In this document: piece by piece, positions 17,022 to 26,375 of the stretch
Numbering within the stretch: position 1 is the stretch's first letter
Layout: each line of letters starts with the position of its first letter
Assembly (NCBI RefSeq): GCF_002909235.1
Contig: NZ_PHQQ01000019.1
Span: forward strand, 1-64,000
Length of the DNA stretch: 64,000 bases
Origin: Arenibacter catalasegens
GTDB taxonomy: Bacteria; Bacteroidota; Bacteroidia; Flavobacteriales; Flavobacteriaceae
Reading direction: 5' to 3'
Made by a program: the position numbers and the translations under genes
Notes under the pieces: model-generated
What the model was told of the DNA's origin: nothing
Databases searched by the model: none
Seen by the model: the letters and a program-made list of their open reading frames with translations, nothing else

Positions 17022-17399
17022 TTAATACATAGTATTCGGATTTTCCGAACTCTTAGGTATCTGCTGTATAGAATCCCAATGTTCACAGATTTTACCGTTT
17101 TCATCAAACCTAAAAAAATCCATGGTGACATATTGGTCATTATCTGGCCAAATTTGGTGAGTATGCAATGCCACTAAATCCCCTTCTGCAATAGATCTAA
17201 CAAAATCAATAGATTTTTGGGGGTACTCAATTGCCATTCTTTCAAAATAGTTAATAAAACCTTGGGTGCCATCCGCGACATGCGGATTGTGTTGAAGATA
17301 TTCCTTGCCAACATATTTTTCTATAGCGGTTCTGGGATTTCCTTCATAGGCGGTCCTGTAAAAGGCTATGGCATTTTTCTTGTTTTTTTCTAAGTCCAT
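17022..17399 (-). CDS. SnoaL-like (NTF2-fold) protein
   Basis: 125 residues of the cone-shaped NTF2/SnoaL fold, close to the COG4922 group (predicted SnoaL-like aldol condensation-catalysing enzymes). Features: KNAIAFYRTAYEGNPRTAIEKYV, YLQHNPHVADG (the paired His-Asn-Pro-His typical of the pocket), GDLVALHTHQIW and MDFFRFDENGKICEHWD. These proteins often act on small cyclic metabolites, but many members have no known substrate. No signal peptide. A monocistronic minus-strand gene followed by a terminator-bearing intergenic region. Confidence 0.8.
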   Translation of the reverse strand: MDLEKNKKNAIAFYRTAYEGNPRTAIEKYVGKEYLQHNPHVADGTQGFINYFERMAIEYPQKSIDFVRSIAEGDLVALHTHQIWPDNDQYVTMDFFRFDENGKICEHWDSIQQIPKSSENPNTMY

Positions 17400-17923
17400 A
17401 AGATTATTTCTAAGTTATAGTTATCAATTACTTCACACTTGTCAAAATAGTAGACTACATTATGAAATTATACTTTCATTTTAATCAAAGTAATCATTAT
17501 TGTCGATAATCTTTTTGTGTCAATCTTCATTTTCTTTGCTTGTCCAAAGAAACCGAAGCAAAAGAAAAGACACCTTCTCCAATGAATTTTTTAGACCAAG
17601 TCTAAAAACCGGTTTCAAAACTCCGCGCTTTTTTTAGGAAAAAGCTGGATTTCGGAGCTTTTGAATCCTATTCTGCGGAGAAAGGAACCTAATCGAAAGG
17701 CTTCCAATGTGTTATTCAACTTATTTAATTTTGTTTTTTGGCAAAGAAATAAAGTACTAAACATGCAATAGAAAATGGATTATTCTAGATTTTTATTCCG
17801 TGCTACAATATTTTCAAAAATCAAAATAAAGAATATTACCAACGCTAATTTTACATATTATGGATTTTGAATGGCCCCAATAATGGATTGGATATTTCTA
17901 GGTTTTAAAATAACTTACTTTGT
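17400..17923. repeat. Intergenic region with degenerate flavobacterial repeat
   Basis: 17515-17720 holds a structured repeat: a perfect 8-bp hairpin TTTCTTTG (17531-17538)/CAAAGAAA (17545-17552), an AAAGCGCGG-type segment, and CTCCG...CGGAG enclosing GCTTTTTTTAGGAAAAAGC. This text, built around TTTCTTTGCTT, is a common intergenic element in flavobacteria. No coding frame. Confidence 0.55.
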
Positions 17924-19972
17924 TTAGGGTGTAGCTAATTTTGCTTTGCTACTGTTGTTAAAGGGAATAGTGAGCAGCCATTTTTTATCCTTTGAGGTTA
18001 CACTTACGCTAATTTCTTGCTCATTTTCCGATTTAATTTTCGCCTTTATTTTTGGCGTTGCTTTCTCTGAAGGCATAAGCAACCAGACAAAGGTGGTATC
18101 GGAACCAATATCGGTAGTATAGGAACTGGTAATATTTGGCCCATAGATATTGTATTCAGGACTATACCAACCTTGTATTTCAGGTTTTTCCTGACCTTTG
18201 ATAAATTTTAAATTTAATTCTTGTTTTCCAATGGGTATCAAAGCAAGATTACCCCTTTCATTAGTGGATTTCACTATTGTCCCCTCTTTTTTCATCATAT
18301 TATCCGGATGCCAATGCCACAGTGCATCAATTTTGCGTGGTCTGTCCGTTTCTACCTTGTCCACAACAATCCAAAATTCGTTGCGAACATAAAAAACAAC
18401 CCTAGTATGTTTGGCCTTTCCTTCTACATCTATAAACTGGTCAAAGGAATTTGAAGCATAATCAAAACCTTCTGTTATTTTAAAGTGACTTTCTGCCAAC
18501 GGTTCTAGGGCATGTTTAGGGCCGTTAGTTTGTCCTTTTCCGTCTATTAAAATCAAATTATGCCCAGCACTGCCCTTGGCATAAGGGCGGAATTTTTCGG
18601 CAACTTCACCGGTATAGGCAAATCGTCCAGAATCTACTAAAAAATCTTTGCCATAGGCGGAAACAGAAAGGTGTAATTTATCATTATGTTGGTGGCCACT
18701 GCCCCATGGTCCCATATCAAAAAATAACCACTGCGCATCCGCATCAAACCCACTTCTTGAAACAAAATGCCCTGCCCATGGATATAAATAGGAGGGCCCG
18801 TTCGTTGGTTTAAGGCCAAATTGGCCATTGGTGGCTATATACTCCCAATCTGGATGATGATACTTTTTAGCTCCCTTTAAAATAAAATTACGGTCGCTTC
18901 CCCTGTCACCGTCATTGTTCAGTAAACGAAAACCTCTAGGTCTCACCATATGGGAAATATAACCGTACATATCCTCAATGGTTCTGTTGTAGAAGTCGGG
19001 CAGTGTCTTGTTGGCTTTGTCGCAGATATCCTTGAAAAGTTCAAAATTAATTAAGGAAACGTTATGGTAGTGCGAGCTAAGCTCAGTTTGTACGCCATCC
19101 GGATACACCTGATCTTTCATGCTTTCCACCATAGTTTCAATGGCATAGTCCAACCATTCTTCAGAATTTTTGTATTCCGGAAAATAGGCTGCCACCGTTG
19201 CCAGTGCTGAAATTTCCATGGTAAGCCAATTATTAGCGCTGTGAAAATTCCTATTGTAATGGGCGTGATCGGGCAAACTACTGAGCAGTAATAGTTGTGT
19301 GGCAGGGGAAATATAATCGCAGTTGATTAGTCCGTAAAATATTTTGGTCCATACTTTTGCTCGGGCAGCGACCTCTAATCCACGCCATACAGAGGTGCCG
19401 CTTTTAACCGCTGGGTAAGGATTGCTCTTGATTATAAAATCTCTTAAGAATAAGTCTATATATTGAGCATATTTCGGGTTTCCGGTTTCCAAATAAGTAT
19501 TGAATATTTGGCTTAACTGGCTATGCCTATTGGAAAGCCAAGCCCATTCCTTGTCATTATTGGGGCCTTTGTAGTACCAGTCGCGATGCCCATCTGCAAG
19601 ATAGGGTACTTTTCCCTGTACATTTTGTATTACGAACACATTTGTTAGAATGGTATCGGCAGCCGCCACTTCTCGCGTCGTTATTTTAGGAATTTCTTTT
19701 CGTAGGTCAGAGGTAAGGGCTCCATTTTTATAATAGTCCAATAGTGCGTTGCATGCCGCTATGATATTACCATTGCTATGTGCTAATTTTACCTTTTCCA
19801 TTCCTGGATAATCAAGATTGATTTGATTCAGCATATTTTCTATCGTCTCGGGATAGTAAGTGATAACATCTTCTACGGTAGTTATACTTTTCCAATTTTG
19901 CTGTGCAGTAATTTGTTCAGTATTGCAAAAAAATAGGATAAGTAGTGATATTGATTTGATGATTTTAAGCAT
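17924..19972 (-). CDS. Secreted heparinase II/III family protein (putative polysaccharide lyase)
   Basis: 682 residues, signal peptide 1-23 (ending EQITAQ). An N-terminal helical (alpha/alpha) toroid spans about 50-380 (EWAWLSNRHSQLSQIF, WRGLEVAARAKVW, SANNWLTMEISAL, LSSHYHNVSLINFELF, RLLNNDGDRGSD). A C-terminal beta-sandwich carries the family signature FFDMGPWGSGHQHNDKLHL and DFLVDSGRFAYTG. This is the fold of PL12/PL15/PL17/PL21-type lyases that split uronic-acid polysaccharides by beta-elimination. Asn and His-Tyr in NW and SSHYHN, and His in GHQHND, are the expected active-site and metal residues. The PL family and substrate (alginate, glycosaminoglycan-like, or other) cannot be fixed by eye. 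Its start lies four bases after the stop of the upstream propeller gene, indicating one operon. Confidence 0.85.
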   Translation of the reverse strand: MLKIIKSISLLILFFCNTEQITAQQNWKSITTVEDVITYYPETIENMLNQINLDYPGMEKVKLAHSNGNIIAACNALLDYYKNGALTSDLRKEIPKITTREVAAADTILTNVFVIQNVQGKVPYLADGHRDWYYKGPNNDKEWAWLSNRHSQLSQIFNTYLETGNPKYAQYIDLFLRDFIIKSNPYPAVKSGTSVWRGLEVAARAKVWTKIFYGLINCDYISPATQLLLLSSLPDHAHYNRNFHSANNWLTMEISALATVAAYFPEYKNSEEWLDYAIETMVESMKDQVYPDGVQTELSSHYHNVSLINFELFKDICDKANKTLPDFYNRTIEDMYGYISHMVRPRGFRLLNNDGDRGSDRNFILKGAKKYHHPDWEYIATNGQFGLKPTNGPSYLYPWAGHFVSRSGFDADAQWLFFDMGPWGSGHQHNDKLHLSVSAYGKDFLVDSGRFAYTGEVAEKFRPYAKGSAGHNLILIDGKGQTNGPKHALEPLAESHFKITEGFDYASNSFDQFIDVEGKAKHTRVVFYVRNEFWIVVDKVETDRPRKIDALWHWHPDNMMKKEGTIVKSTNERGNLALIPIGKQELNLKFIKGQEKPEIQGWYSPEYNIYGPNITSSYTTDIGSDTTFVWLLMPSEKATPKIKAKIKSENEQEISVSVTSKDKKWLLTIPFNNSSKAKLATP

Positions 19973-19976
19973 GACT

Positions 19977-20903
19977 TTATTTTTGAGTGAACTTGTTTAT
20001 GGCAATTTGTTTTCTAGGATCAGGTTGGGTACTCCAGATTATTAATTTCCCTTCATTGTCTACTTGCAAGCCTACAGCCGCATTAAAATCGACTCCGTTT
20101 TTGCAGTTAAAGGTTTTGGATTCGACTTTCTCCATGATGGGTTCAAAGGAACCAAGCTTGCTTACGAGGATTAAATCGGCTTGCCCAGAAAGCTCTTTTT
20201 TATAAAAACCAATGGCATATATAGCGGAGTTATCCTTAACAAGATTTATGGATTGATAACTTCCCCAAGCATTTGGTGCGGTAAAACTAAACAGTAGTTT
20301 TTGTTCCCCTTTTTCAGGATCAATTCGGTAGAAGTCCCAGTTTCGGGAGTCCCAATTGGAAACTACCGCTAAATAATTTTCACCCATTGCCAATAATCCT
20401 GTTGCTCCCGCTGTTTTTTCCTTGACCTGTCCATTGCGTTCAATAATTAAATTAGGTTGGGCGTCATGAAGTGCATTACTCTGGTAATTGTAAAGGCAGA
20501 CCTTGGAAGTGGTTTTAATGATATTGTCTTCAATGCCAACTATCATATAAGGTTCACTGATTTGAATTCCTCCAGCATGCCGGTACGGATCAGTCATAAG
20601 AGTAATTAAGGCATCCGTTTTTCTTTTTTTAAGATTTATTTGTAAAACGTAGGCCTTAGTAAGTGAACTCCCTGAAATAAGAAGTTTTTTGGCCCCCTTC
20701 TTTTCTATGAGTTGAACACCTTGAAAATGGCCACTTTCACTGGGGATTTTTATTTTATTGTTGATAAGGATTACTTCTGGCTCGGAACTTAAAGCTTTAA
20801 AAGCTTCGGACACATTTGCTACTTGTTGACCAAAACCCGTCATAGGACATAGCCATAGGAAAACAATTAGAATAAGCTCTTTTAAAGAATGTTGTGTGCC
20901 CAT
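19977..20903 (-). CDS. Secreted beta-propeller-like protein, partner of the heparinase gene
   Basis: 308 residues with a signal peptide ending TGFGQQV. The mature part alternates short strands with GVQLIEKKGAKKLLISG, GGIQISEPYMIVGIED, GLLAMGENYLAVVSNWDSRNWDFY and GLQVDNEGKLIIWSTQ, a pattern of about five to six propeller blades without catalytic motifs. It is first in a two-gene operon with the heparinase-family protein, so a substrate-binding or accessory role is a reasonable inference. Family not recognised. Confidence 0.7.
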   Translation of the reverse strand: MGTQHSLKELILIVFLWLCPMTGFGQQVANVSEAFKALSSEPEVILINNKIKIPSESGHFQGVQLIEKKGAKKLLISGSSLTKAYVLQINLKKRKTDALITLMTDPYRHAGGIQISEPYMIVGIEDNIIKTTSKVCLYNYQSNALHDAQPNLIIERNGQVKEKTAGATGLLAMGENYLAVVSNWDSRNWDFYRIDPEKGEQKLLFSFTAPNAWGSYQSINLVKDNSAIYAIGFYKKELSGQADLILVSKLGSFEPIMEKVESKTFNCKNGVDFNAAVGLQVDNEGKLIIWSTQPDPRKQIAINKFTQK

Positions 20904-21116
20904 AGTGCTTTTAATTTATTGTGAACTATCTTTCTGTTTAACGATAAATTCTTATCCTCATCAAAAATAATATATGTTGGATATTTATCATTTTCAGAAG
21001 CAACGGTTTAAACCTACTATTTTCTATTGAAATACAACCAATTTTCTTGTTTAAACGATTAAATAATTATCTTGGACTTTAAATTTTCTTAATTTATAGC
21101 CAATTAAAAACCTATT
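20904..21116. promoter_or_regulatory. Divergent promoter region of the secreted-enzyme locus
   Basis: 213 bases between the divergent propeller-heparinase and hydrolase operons. On the minus strand a TATTTTTG (20962-20969) matches the -7 consensus 59-66 bases before the propeller start. No -33 match and no clear palindrome are visible. One shared regulator for both arms is an inference from geometry. Confidence 0.35.
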
Positions 21117-23297
21117 ATGTCCAAAAGAGTAAGTAACCATTTTCCTTTCCTTGTTATATTTTTGATATTTATATTTCAACCGCTTATTGGTCATACCCAA
21201 ACGGATTATTCGGTGCTTGATTATTGGAAGTATTATTCTGATGCAGAAAATCAACTTTACAAACAACAAAGTGAGATTTCCTTTCAAAGTATTGTCAAAA
21301 GACAAGAATCGATATTGAAGCTTCAGACGAAAATAGATTGGGAAGGTCATCAACAATTGATAAAAGAAAAGTTACGGGAGTCGCTAGGGGATTTTCCCGT
21401 AAAGACACCTTTAAATCCTGTGATTACCAAAAGGATTAAAAAGGAGGGCTATAGCATAGAAAAATTATTTTTCGAATCCATGCCAGGCGTCAAGGTGACA
21501 GCAGCTTTTTTTATTCCTCAAGGTAAAAGGAAGAATCTGCCAACTATAATTTATAGCAGTGGCCATAGTGATCTGGCATTTAGAAGCGACATCTATCAAC
21601 ATGTTATTTTAAATCTGGTTAAAAAAGGCTTTGCTGTATTTGCCTTTGACCCTTACGGACAAGGAGAAAGATTGCAATATTTTGACCAAACTCAGGGCAA
21701 GTCACGCTTTAGTCCAACGCGTGAGCATTCCTTTCCTGGGGCGCAGTTGTTTATCAATGGGGAGTCTACGGCCAAATATATGATTTGGGACGGGATTAGG
21801 GCAGTGGATTATTTATTATCGCGTAAGGAAGTGGATCCAAGCCGGATTGGAATCACAGGAAGGTCTGGTGGAGGTACACAGACAGCCTCTATAGCAGCCT
21901 TTGATGAGCGAATAAAAGCATCAGCACCGGAATGCTATATCACCACCTTGGAATACCAGCTAAAATCAGGTGGGCCTCAAGACGCAGAGCAGAATTTTCC
22001 TAGGGGTATTCAGCTTGGTTTGGACCATGCAGATCTTTTGGAAGTGAGGGCTCCCAAACCAACTTTGATGATAACCACAACGCGGGATATGTTTAGTATT
22101 CAGGGCGCACGTGATACCTATGAAGAAACACGATTGGCCTACAAAGCTTTTGGTAAAGAAGAAAATATGATGATGGTAGAGGACAATGCGGGGCATCAAT
22201 CTACCCTGAAAAACAGGGAAGCCATGTACGCCTTTTTTCAAAAGCATTTGGATAACCCGGGAAATTCCCAGGATGGGGAAGTGGTTATTTTTCCAGTAGA
22301 AGAACTGTATGTTACGGAAACAGGCCAGCTTTCAACATCGGTCGGTAGCAAGTTTTTATTTGATGTGAATAAAACTTTGACCACGAAGAATATGGAGATG
22401 TTGAATGGGGATAGGCAGAATATGAATCAACATTTAATCAATTTAAAACAAAAGGTAGAAGCAATTTATGGTTATTCCAAAAGTGCCAAAAAGGGAAAAT
22501 TGATATTTTCCGGACAAACGGAATTTGAAGCCTATTACCTCAATAAATATCTTAAAGTGCTTGAAGGGGATAAAATAATTCCATTTGTAACCTTTGTACC
22601 GAAACAGCCCATGGGCAGTTCTGCTCTTTACTTGGATAATTTGCAGGATAAGGAGTCGGACGAAGCTTATGCCATTCCCATTCAATTGGCCAAAAAAGGT
22701 GTTACCGTAATTGTCCCTGATTTACCGGGGTTTGGTGAATTGGGGCCAGGGTATTTAAAAGGGGATGCCTATTTTGAAAACACCTCTTATAACCAGTGGT
22801 TTGCCGGTATTTTAAATGGGAAAAGTACGGTGGCCATTCATGTAGAGGCTATAGAAAACTTACTTCAATCTTGCGTGGAAGAATTGAAACTGGACGCTAA
22901 AAAAATAATCGGAATATCTAAAGGTGGCTTTAATTCCAGCCTTTTGCACGCTGCAGTTTCAGGGGTGGAATTTTCAAAGTTGTTGTTTTTGGAGCCAATG
23001 CTTTCGTTCGAATCCATTGTTTCCAATAAAGATTATGATCCGGCCTTAATTCCTTTTGCCGTTGCAGGGGCCTTGCCACATTACGACCTCCCAGACTTGT
23101 CGGCAGCGTTTTCCCCTAGGAAACTAATGTTAGTTACGGATAAGGATACTTTGGCAGCTGAGGGGTTTAAGGAGGCCTATGAATTTGTAAGCAAACACTA
23201 TGAATCCATGAACAAGGCCAATAACTTTTCTATCGAAAAGGTTAATTCACAGAAAGAAGCGATGGATTTTGTAAATGAGTTTATATCGGACCTTTAA
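21117..23297 (+). CDS. Secreted tandem alpha/beta hydrolase (putative acetylxylan esterase-like)
   Basis: 726 residues, signal peptide 1-27 (ending GHTQT). Two alpha/beta-hydrolase modules. The N-terminal module (about 75-385) is complete: VIYSSGHSDLA, FAFDPYGQGER, nucleophile elbow GRSGGGTQTAS, acid in TTTRDMFS, and His in DNAGHQS. The C-terminal module (about 440-726) has VIVPDLPGFGELG and an elbow-like GISKGGFNSS, but the final acid/His pair is hard to place. The N-terminal half resembles acetylxylan esterase/abhydrolase-7 proteins found in Bacteroidetes degradation loci. It probably removes ester groups from a polysaccharide in the periplasm. It starts a plus-strand operon with the next two genes (29- and 40-base gaps). 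Confidence 0.8.
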   Translation: MSKRVSNHFPFLVIFLIFIFQPLIGHTQTDYSVLDYWKYYSDAENQLYKQQSEISFQSIVKRQESILKLQTKIDWEGHQQLIKEKLRESLGDFPVKTPLNPVITKRIKKEGYSIEKLFFESMPGVKVTAAFFIPQGKRKNLPTIIYSSGHSDLAFRSDIYQHVILNLVKKGFAVFAFDPYGQGERLQYFDQTQGKSRFSPTREHSFPGAQLFINGESTAKYMIWDGIRAVDYLLSRKEVDPSRIGITGRSGGGTQTASIAAFDERIKASAPECYITTLEYQLKSGGPQDAEQNFPRGIQLGLDHADLLEVRAPKPTLMITTTRDMFSIQGARDTYEETRLAYKAFGKEENMMMVEDNAGHQSTLKNREAMYAFFQKHLDNPGNSQDGEVVIFPVEELYVTETGQLSTSVGSKFLFDVNKTLTTKNMEMLNGDRQNMNQHLINLKQKVEAIYGYSKSAKKGKLIFSGQTEFEAYYLNKYLKVLEGDKIIPFVTFVPKQPMGSSALYLDNLQDKESDEAYAIPIQLAKKGVTVIVPDLPGFGELGPGYLKGDAYFENTSYNQWFAGILNGKSTVAIHVEAIENLLQSCVEELKLDAKKIIGISKGGFNSSLLHAAVSGVEFSKLLFLEPMLSFESIVSNKDYDPALIPFAVAGALPHYDLPDLSAAFSPRKLMLVTDKDTLAAEGFKEAYEFVSKHYESMNKANNFSIEKVNSQKEAMDFVNEFISDL

Positions 23298-23326
23298 CGG
23301 GTTATCATAAAATAACCATTAGTATC

Positions 23327-24937
23327 ATGAAAATAAATTTAATTCTTGCATTAGTAATCTTAAGTATAATTGGCTGTAAAGATTCTAAACCAGTTATACA
23401 GATGTCTGAAAAGGATAGCCATCTGTTTACTAAAGCAGATGAAAATGCCATTTTGGCCAGTGAGGGATTTATTAGGAGTGAGAAATTTGTTCATGGCTGG
23501 TTGGAGATGGCTGATCCCGAATCTGGCCTAATTCCAAGAAATCTTGAAACTGACACGGACATATGGAACGCAAAAGATGCTGCGGCCGATAATTATCCAT
23601 TTATGGTACTCACTTCTTTTTTTACCGATCAGGATTTATTTGATGGGGCCATGTTGGATATGTTACATTCTGAAAAAAAACTCACGTCTAGAGTTAACAC
23701 CCTTCCCGATACCTATTCATTTTCTAAAAAGGATTTTCAAAATGAACAATTGGATATGGCTGAAATTATTTTCGGGACTTCGGAATACATTAAGGATGGC
23801 TTGCTGCCCCTTACAGAATGGTTAGGGAAAAGTCCATGGTCGGATAGAATGTTAGAGATGTTGTACGATCTGAAGAATGAAGTAAATGTTGCCGATGGGA
23901 TATCTAAAAATGGTTCCAATGCAACCCGGGAGGAAGTGAATGGCGAATTGCTACAGATTCTTTCCCGAATATACTGGATGACGGGGGATGAAAAGTTCTT
24001 GGACTGGGCCGTAGGCATTGGCGATTATTATTTATTGGGCAACCACCACCCCACAAAGAACTTGGAATACCTTAGGCTGCGAGATCATGGTTGCGAGTTA
24101 ATATCAGGCTTATGTGAATTGTATGTTTCCACAAGCTTCGCCAGGCCAAACAAAAGGGAAGCCTACCGAAAACCATTGCATGAGATGATGGATAGGATTT
24201 TGGAAGTTGGTAGAAATGGAGACGGATTGTTTTATGATGCGATAAATCCCCTAACAGGAGAAGTTGTACAGGAACGCCCTGCTGATAATTGGGGTTATAC
24301 CCTTAACGGATTTTATGCTGTTTATATGTTGGATAAGGATCCTACATATAAGGAAGCCATATTGAAGATATATTCCAATTTAAACAAATACACCAACTAT
24401 GATTGGGAGAAGGGTAGTGCCGATGGGTATGCGGATGCCATTGAAGGCGCCCTAAATTTGTATAATCGGATTCCGGATGCCTCCGTTGCCAAATGGATGG
24501 ACAGTGAAATAAAAGTGATGTGGGCTATGCAGCAAGAAAGTGGCATTATAGAAGGTTGGCATGGGGATGGCAATTTTGCCAGGACTACCATTATGTATAA
24601 TTTATGGAAAAGCAAGGGTTTGTATGTAAAGCCTTGGAGAGATGACCTGTTACTTGGAGCGGAGCAAAAAGGAGACTCATTATTGATCTCAATTAAATCT
24701 GAACTACCTTGGAAAGGAAAACTATTTTTTGATAAGCCTAGGCACAAGGCGAATATGAAGTTGCCTATGGATTGGGCCAGAATCAATCAATTTCCTGAGT
24801 GGTTTACGGCCGATAAGGATCGGGAATATACGCTGCTGGATTATGACCAGTCCAAATCCATTAAATTTCAGGGCAATCAACTTATAGATGGTATTGCCAT
24901 TGAAATAAAGGATAACAAAAGAATGGTGGTGTATTAG
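23327..24937 (+). CDS. Lipoprotein with alpha-barrel glycosidase-like domain
   Basis: 536 residues, lipobox IIGC (Cys17) then KDS. The body is helical with repeated aromatic/acid motifs: DAAADNYPFMVLTSFF, RVNTLPDTYSF, ELLQILSRIYWMTGDEKFLDWAVGI, LRDHGCELISGLCELY, NWGYTLNGFYAVYML, GSADGYADAIEGALNLYN. This is the pattern of a six-hairpin (alpha/alpha)6 barrel such as unsaturated glucuronyl hydrolases or related GH families. A beta-rich tail follows (490-536). Next to a heparinase-type lyase, a role on lyase products is attractive, but the GH family is not identifiable by eye. Middle gene of the plus-strand operon. Confidence 0.7.
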   Translation: MKINLILALVILSIIGCKDSKPVIQMSEKDSHLFTKADENAILASEGFIRSEKFVHGWLEMADPESGLIPRNLETDTDIWNAKDAAADNYPFMVLTSFFTDQDLFDGAMLDMLHSEKKLTSRVNTLPDTYSFSKKDFQNEQLDMAEIIFGTSEYIKDGLLPLTEWLGKSPWSDRMLEMLYDLKNEVNVADGISKNGSNATREEVNGELLQILSRIYWMTGDEKFLDWAVGIGDYYLLGNHHPTKNLEYLRLRDHGCELISGLCELYVSTSFARPNKREAYRKPLHEMMDRILEVGRNGDGLFYDAINPLTGEVVQERPADNWGYTLNGFYAVYMLDKDPTYKEAILKIYSNLNKYTNYDWEKGSADGYADAIEGALNLYNRIPDASVAKWMDSEIKVMWAMQQESGIIEGWHGDGNFARTTIMYNLWKSKGLYVKPWRDDLLLGAEQKGDSLLISIKSELPWKGKLFFDKPRHKANMKLPMDWARINQFPEWFTADKDREYTLLDYDQSKSIKFQGNQLIDGIAIEIKDNKRMVVY

Positions 24938-24977
24938 TTGCTTAAATTCACCTATATAAAAATCTAAATTGTAATTT

Positions 24978-25268
24978 ATGATTCAGCATACCGTAGCCCT
25001 AAAGTTAAAATACCCCAAAGGCTCGCCTGAAGAAAAAGAATTTCTCTCCGCGGCGGCTAAATTGGTTTCTATTCCTGGAGTCCGAAATTTTCAATCCTTG
25101 CACCAAATAGGGAAGAAGAACGATTTTGATTATGGTTTGTCAATGGAATTTGATACCATGGCGGATTATGAGGCCTATAATCAACATCCGGATCACACCA
25201 AGTTTGTATCGACTTATTGGGCCAAGTACGTAGATAAGTTTTTGGAATTGGATTACGAGCAGATTTAG
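24978..25268 (+). CDS. Dabb (stress-responsive A/B barrel) protein
   Basis: 96-residue dimeric alpha/beta barrel protein. The hallmarks are IQHTVALKLKYPKG at the start, VRNFQSLHQIGKKNDFDYGLSMEF in the middle and YEAYNQHPDHTKFV near the end, including the H-P-x-H motif. Dabb proteins occur in many sugar-catabolic and stress loci; few have defined reactions. It lies 40 bases after the lipoprotein gene on the same strand, ending the operon, and converges on the hydroxyacid dehydrogenase gene with 18 bases between the two stops. Confidence 0.9.
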   Translation: MIQHTVALKLKYPKGSPEEKEFLSAAAKLVSIPGVRNFQSLHQIGKKNDFDYGLSMEFDTMADYEAYNQHPDHTKFVSTYWAKYVDKFLELDYEQI

Positions 25269-25286
25269 TTCGTAAGAAAACGAAGC

Positions 25287-26279
25287 CTATGTCTGGTTTT
25301 GTAGGCGTGGGTCTTTGGACTTGATGGTAACCGGCCTATTTTCCATTACTTCAGCAATTCTTTCCAAGGTCTCGATTTCTAGTCGCTCCATAGCTTCCTT
25401 AGTGTAAAAAGTCAGATGCGGCAATAGCATTACATTGTCCATTTCATAAAGCTTTTTTAAAGGATGGTCAGTTTTATTTAAGGGTTCCAAGCTATAGACA
25501 TCAAGGCCGGCCCCGGCGATCTGTTTTTTTTCCAAGGCATCCAAAAGTGCCATTTCATCAATCAAGGCCCCTCTAGCGGAATTGATAATAATAGCGGTCT
25601 TCTTCATCACAGAAAACTCCTTTGCACCAATAAGATGCTTGGTTTCCTTATTTAAAACAGTATGCATGGAAATAAAATCACATTCTTTGATCATTTCTAA
25701 CAGGTTGTCATATTTTTCTATTCCACGTTGGGCCAATTTCTCCTTAGATTTACTGGGGTCATAACCAATAACCCTTGCCCTAAAACCAAGGCCGGCCATT
25801 CTGGCCATACTGGTGCCAATTTTGCCACAACCAATTATGCCCAGCGTTTTTTCGGCAATATCAAGTCCCAACCATTCTTGGCTCGGCCATACCCAAGCTT
25901 TATTGTTCATTTGTTTTTGTAATGTGGGCAATTTTTTGGCCAGAGCAATTAGCATGGCAAAGGCTCCTTCAGCAACCGTCTCTTCCGCGTATTCTGGAAT
26001 ATTGACCACCACAATACCTCGTTCATTGGCAGCAGGGATATCAATGGCATCAATTCCTACTCCGTATTTTACAATTGCTTTGAGCTTTTTTGCCGAATCA
26101 ATTATTTTACGGGTAATAGGGGTGTAGCACATTAATAGGATATCACAATCCGTTACTTCTTTAGCCAGTATATCTTCCGATACGCCATCCGGAAGTAAAA
26201 CTAAATGGTGTCCTTGTTCCTTAAGGGTTTTGTCTACAAGTGGAGTTTCTAGCTCCATATCGGTCCTGACTATTTTCAT
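25287..26279 (-). CDS. D-isomer specific 2-hydroxyacid dehydrogenase
   Basis: 330 residues, cytoplasmic NAD-dependent enzyme reducing 2-keto acids to D-2-hydroxyacids (or phosphoglycerate/hydroxypyruvate-type substrates). N-terminal catalytic domain with VKYGVGIDAIDIPAANERGI and NIPEYAEETVAEGAFAML. NAD-binding domain with LGIIGCGKIGTSMARMAG. Catalytic Arg in INSARGALIDE, Glu near LEPLNKTDHPL and His in LLPHLTFYT. Closest by pattern to the C-terminal-binding-protein/PGDH-like group common near sugar-acid loci. The specific substrate is unknown. A -7-like TATATTTG lies at 26350-26357 on the minus strand. Confidence 0.88.
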   Translation of the reverse strand: MKIVRTDMELETPLVDKTLKEQGHHLVLLPDGVSEDILAKEVTDCDILLMCYTPITRKIIDSAKKLKAIVKYGVGIDAIDIPAANERGIVVVNIPEYAEETVAEGAFAMLIALAKKLPTLQKQMNNKAWVWPSQEWLGLDIAEKTLGIIGCGKIGTSMARMAGLGFRARVIGYDPSKSKEKLAQRGIEKYDNLLEMIKECDFISMHTVLNKETKHLIGAKEFSVMKKTAIIINSARGALIDEMALLDALEKKQIAGAGLDVYSLEPLNKTDHPLKKLYEMDNVMLLPHLTFYTKEAMERLEIETLERIAEVMENRPVTIKSKDPRLQNQT

Positions 26280-26375
26280 ATTATGGTGAAATCGGTAATG
26301 ATTGGTTTGTATAAATAGGGAAGTTCTACTTGTAAACTACCTCTTAAAACAAATATAATAGAAATGTAATAGGAA

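Noticed and set aside
17515-17720. Possible CRISPR-like or phage repeat because of several hairpins in a row
   Set aside because: No regular spacer-repeat period; the text fits a known type of flavobacterial intergenic element.
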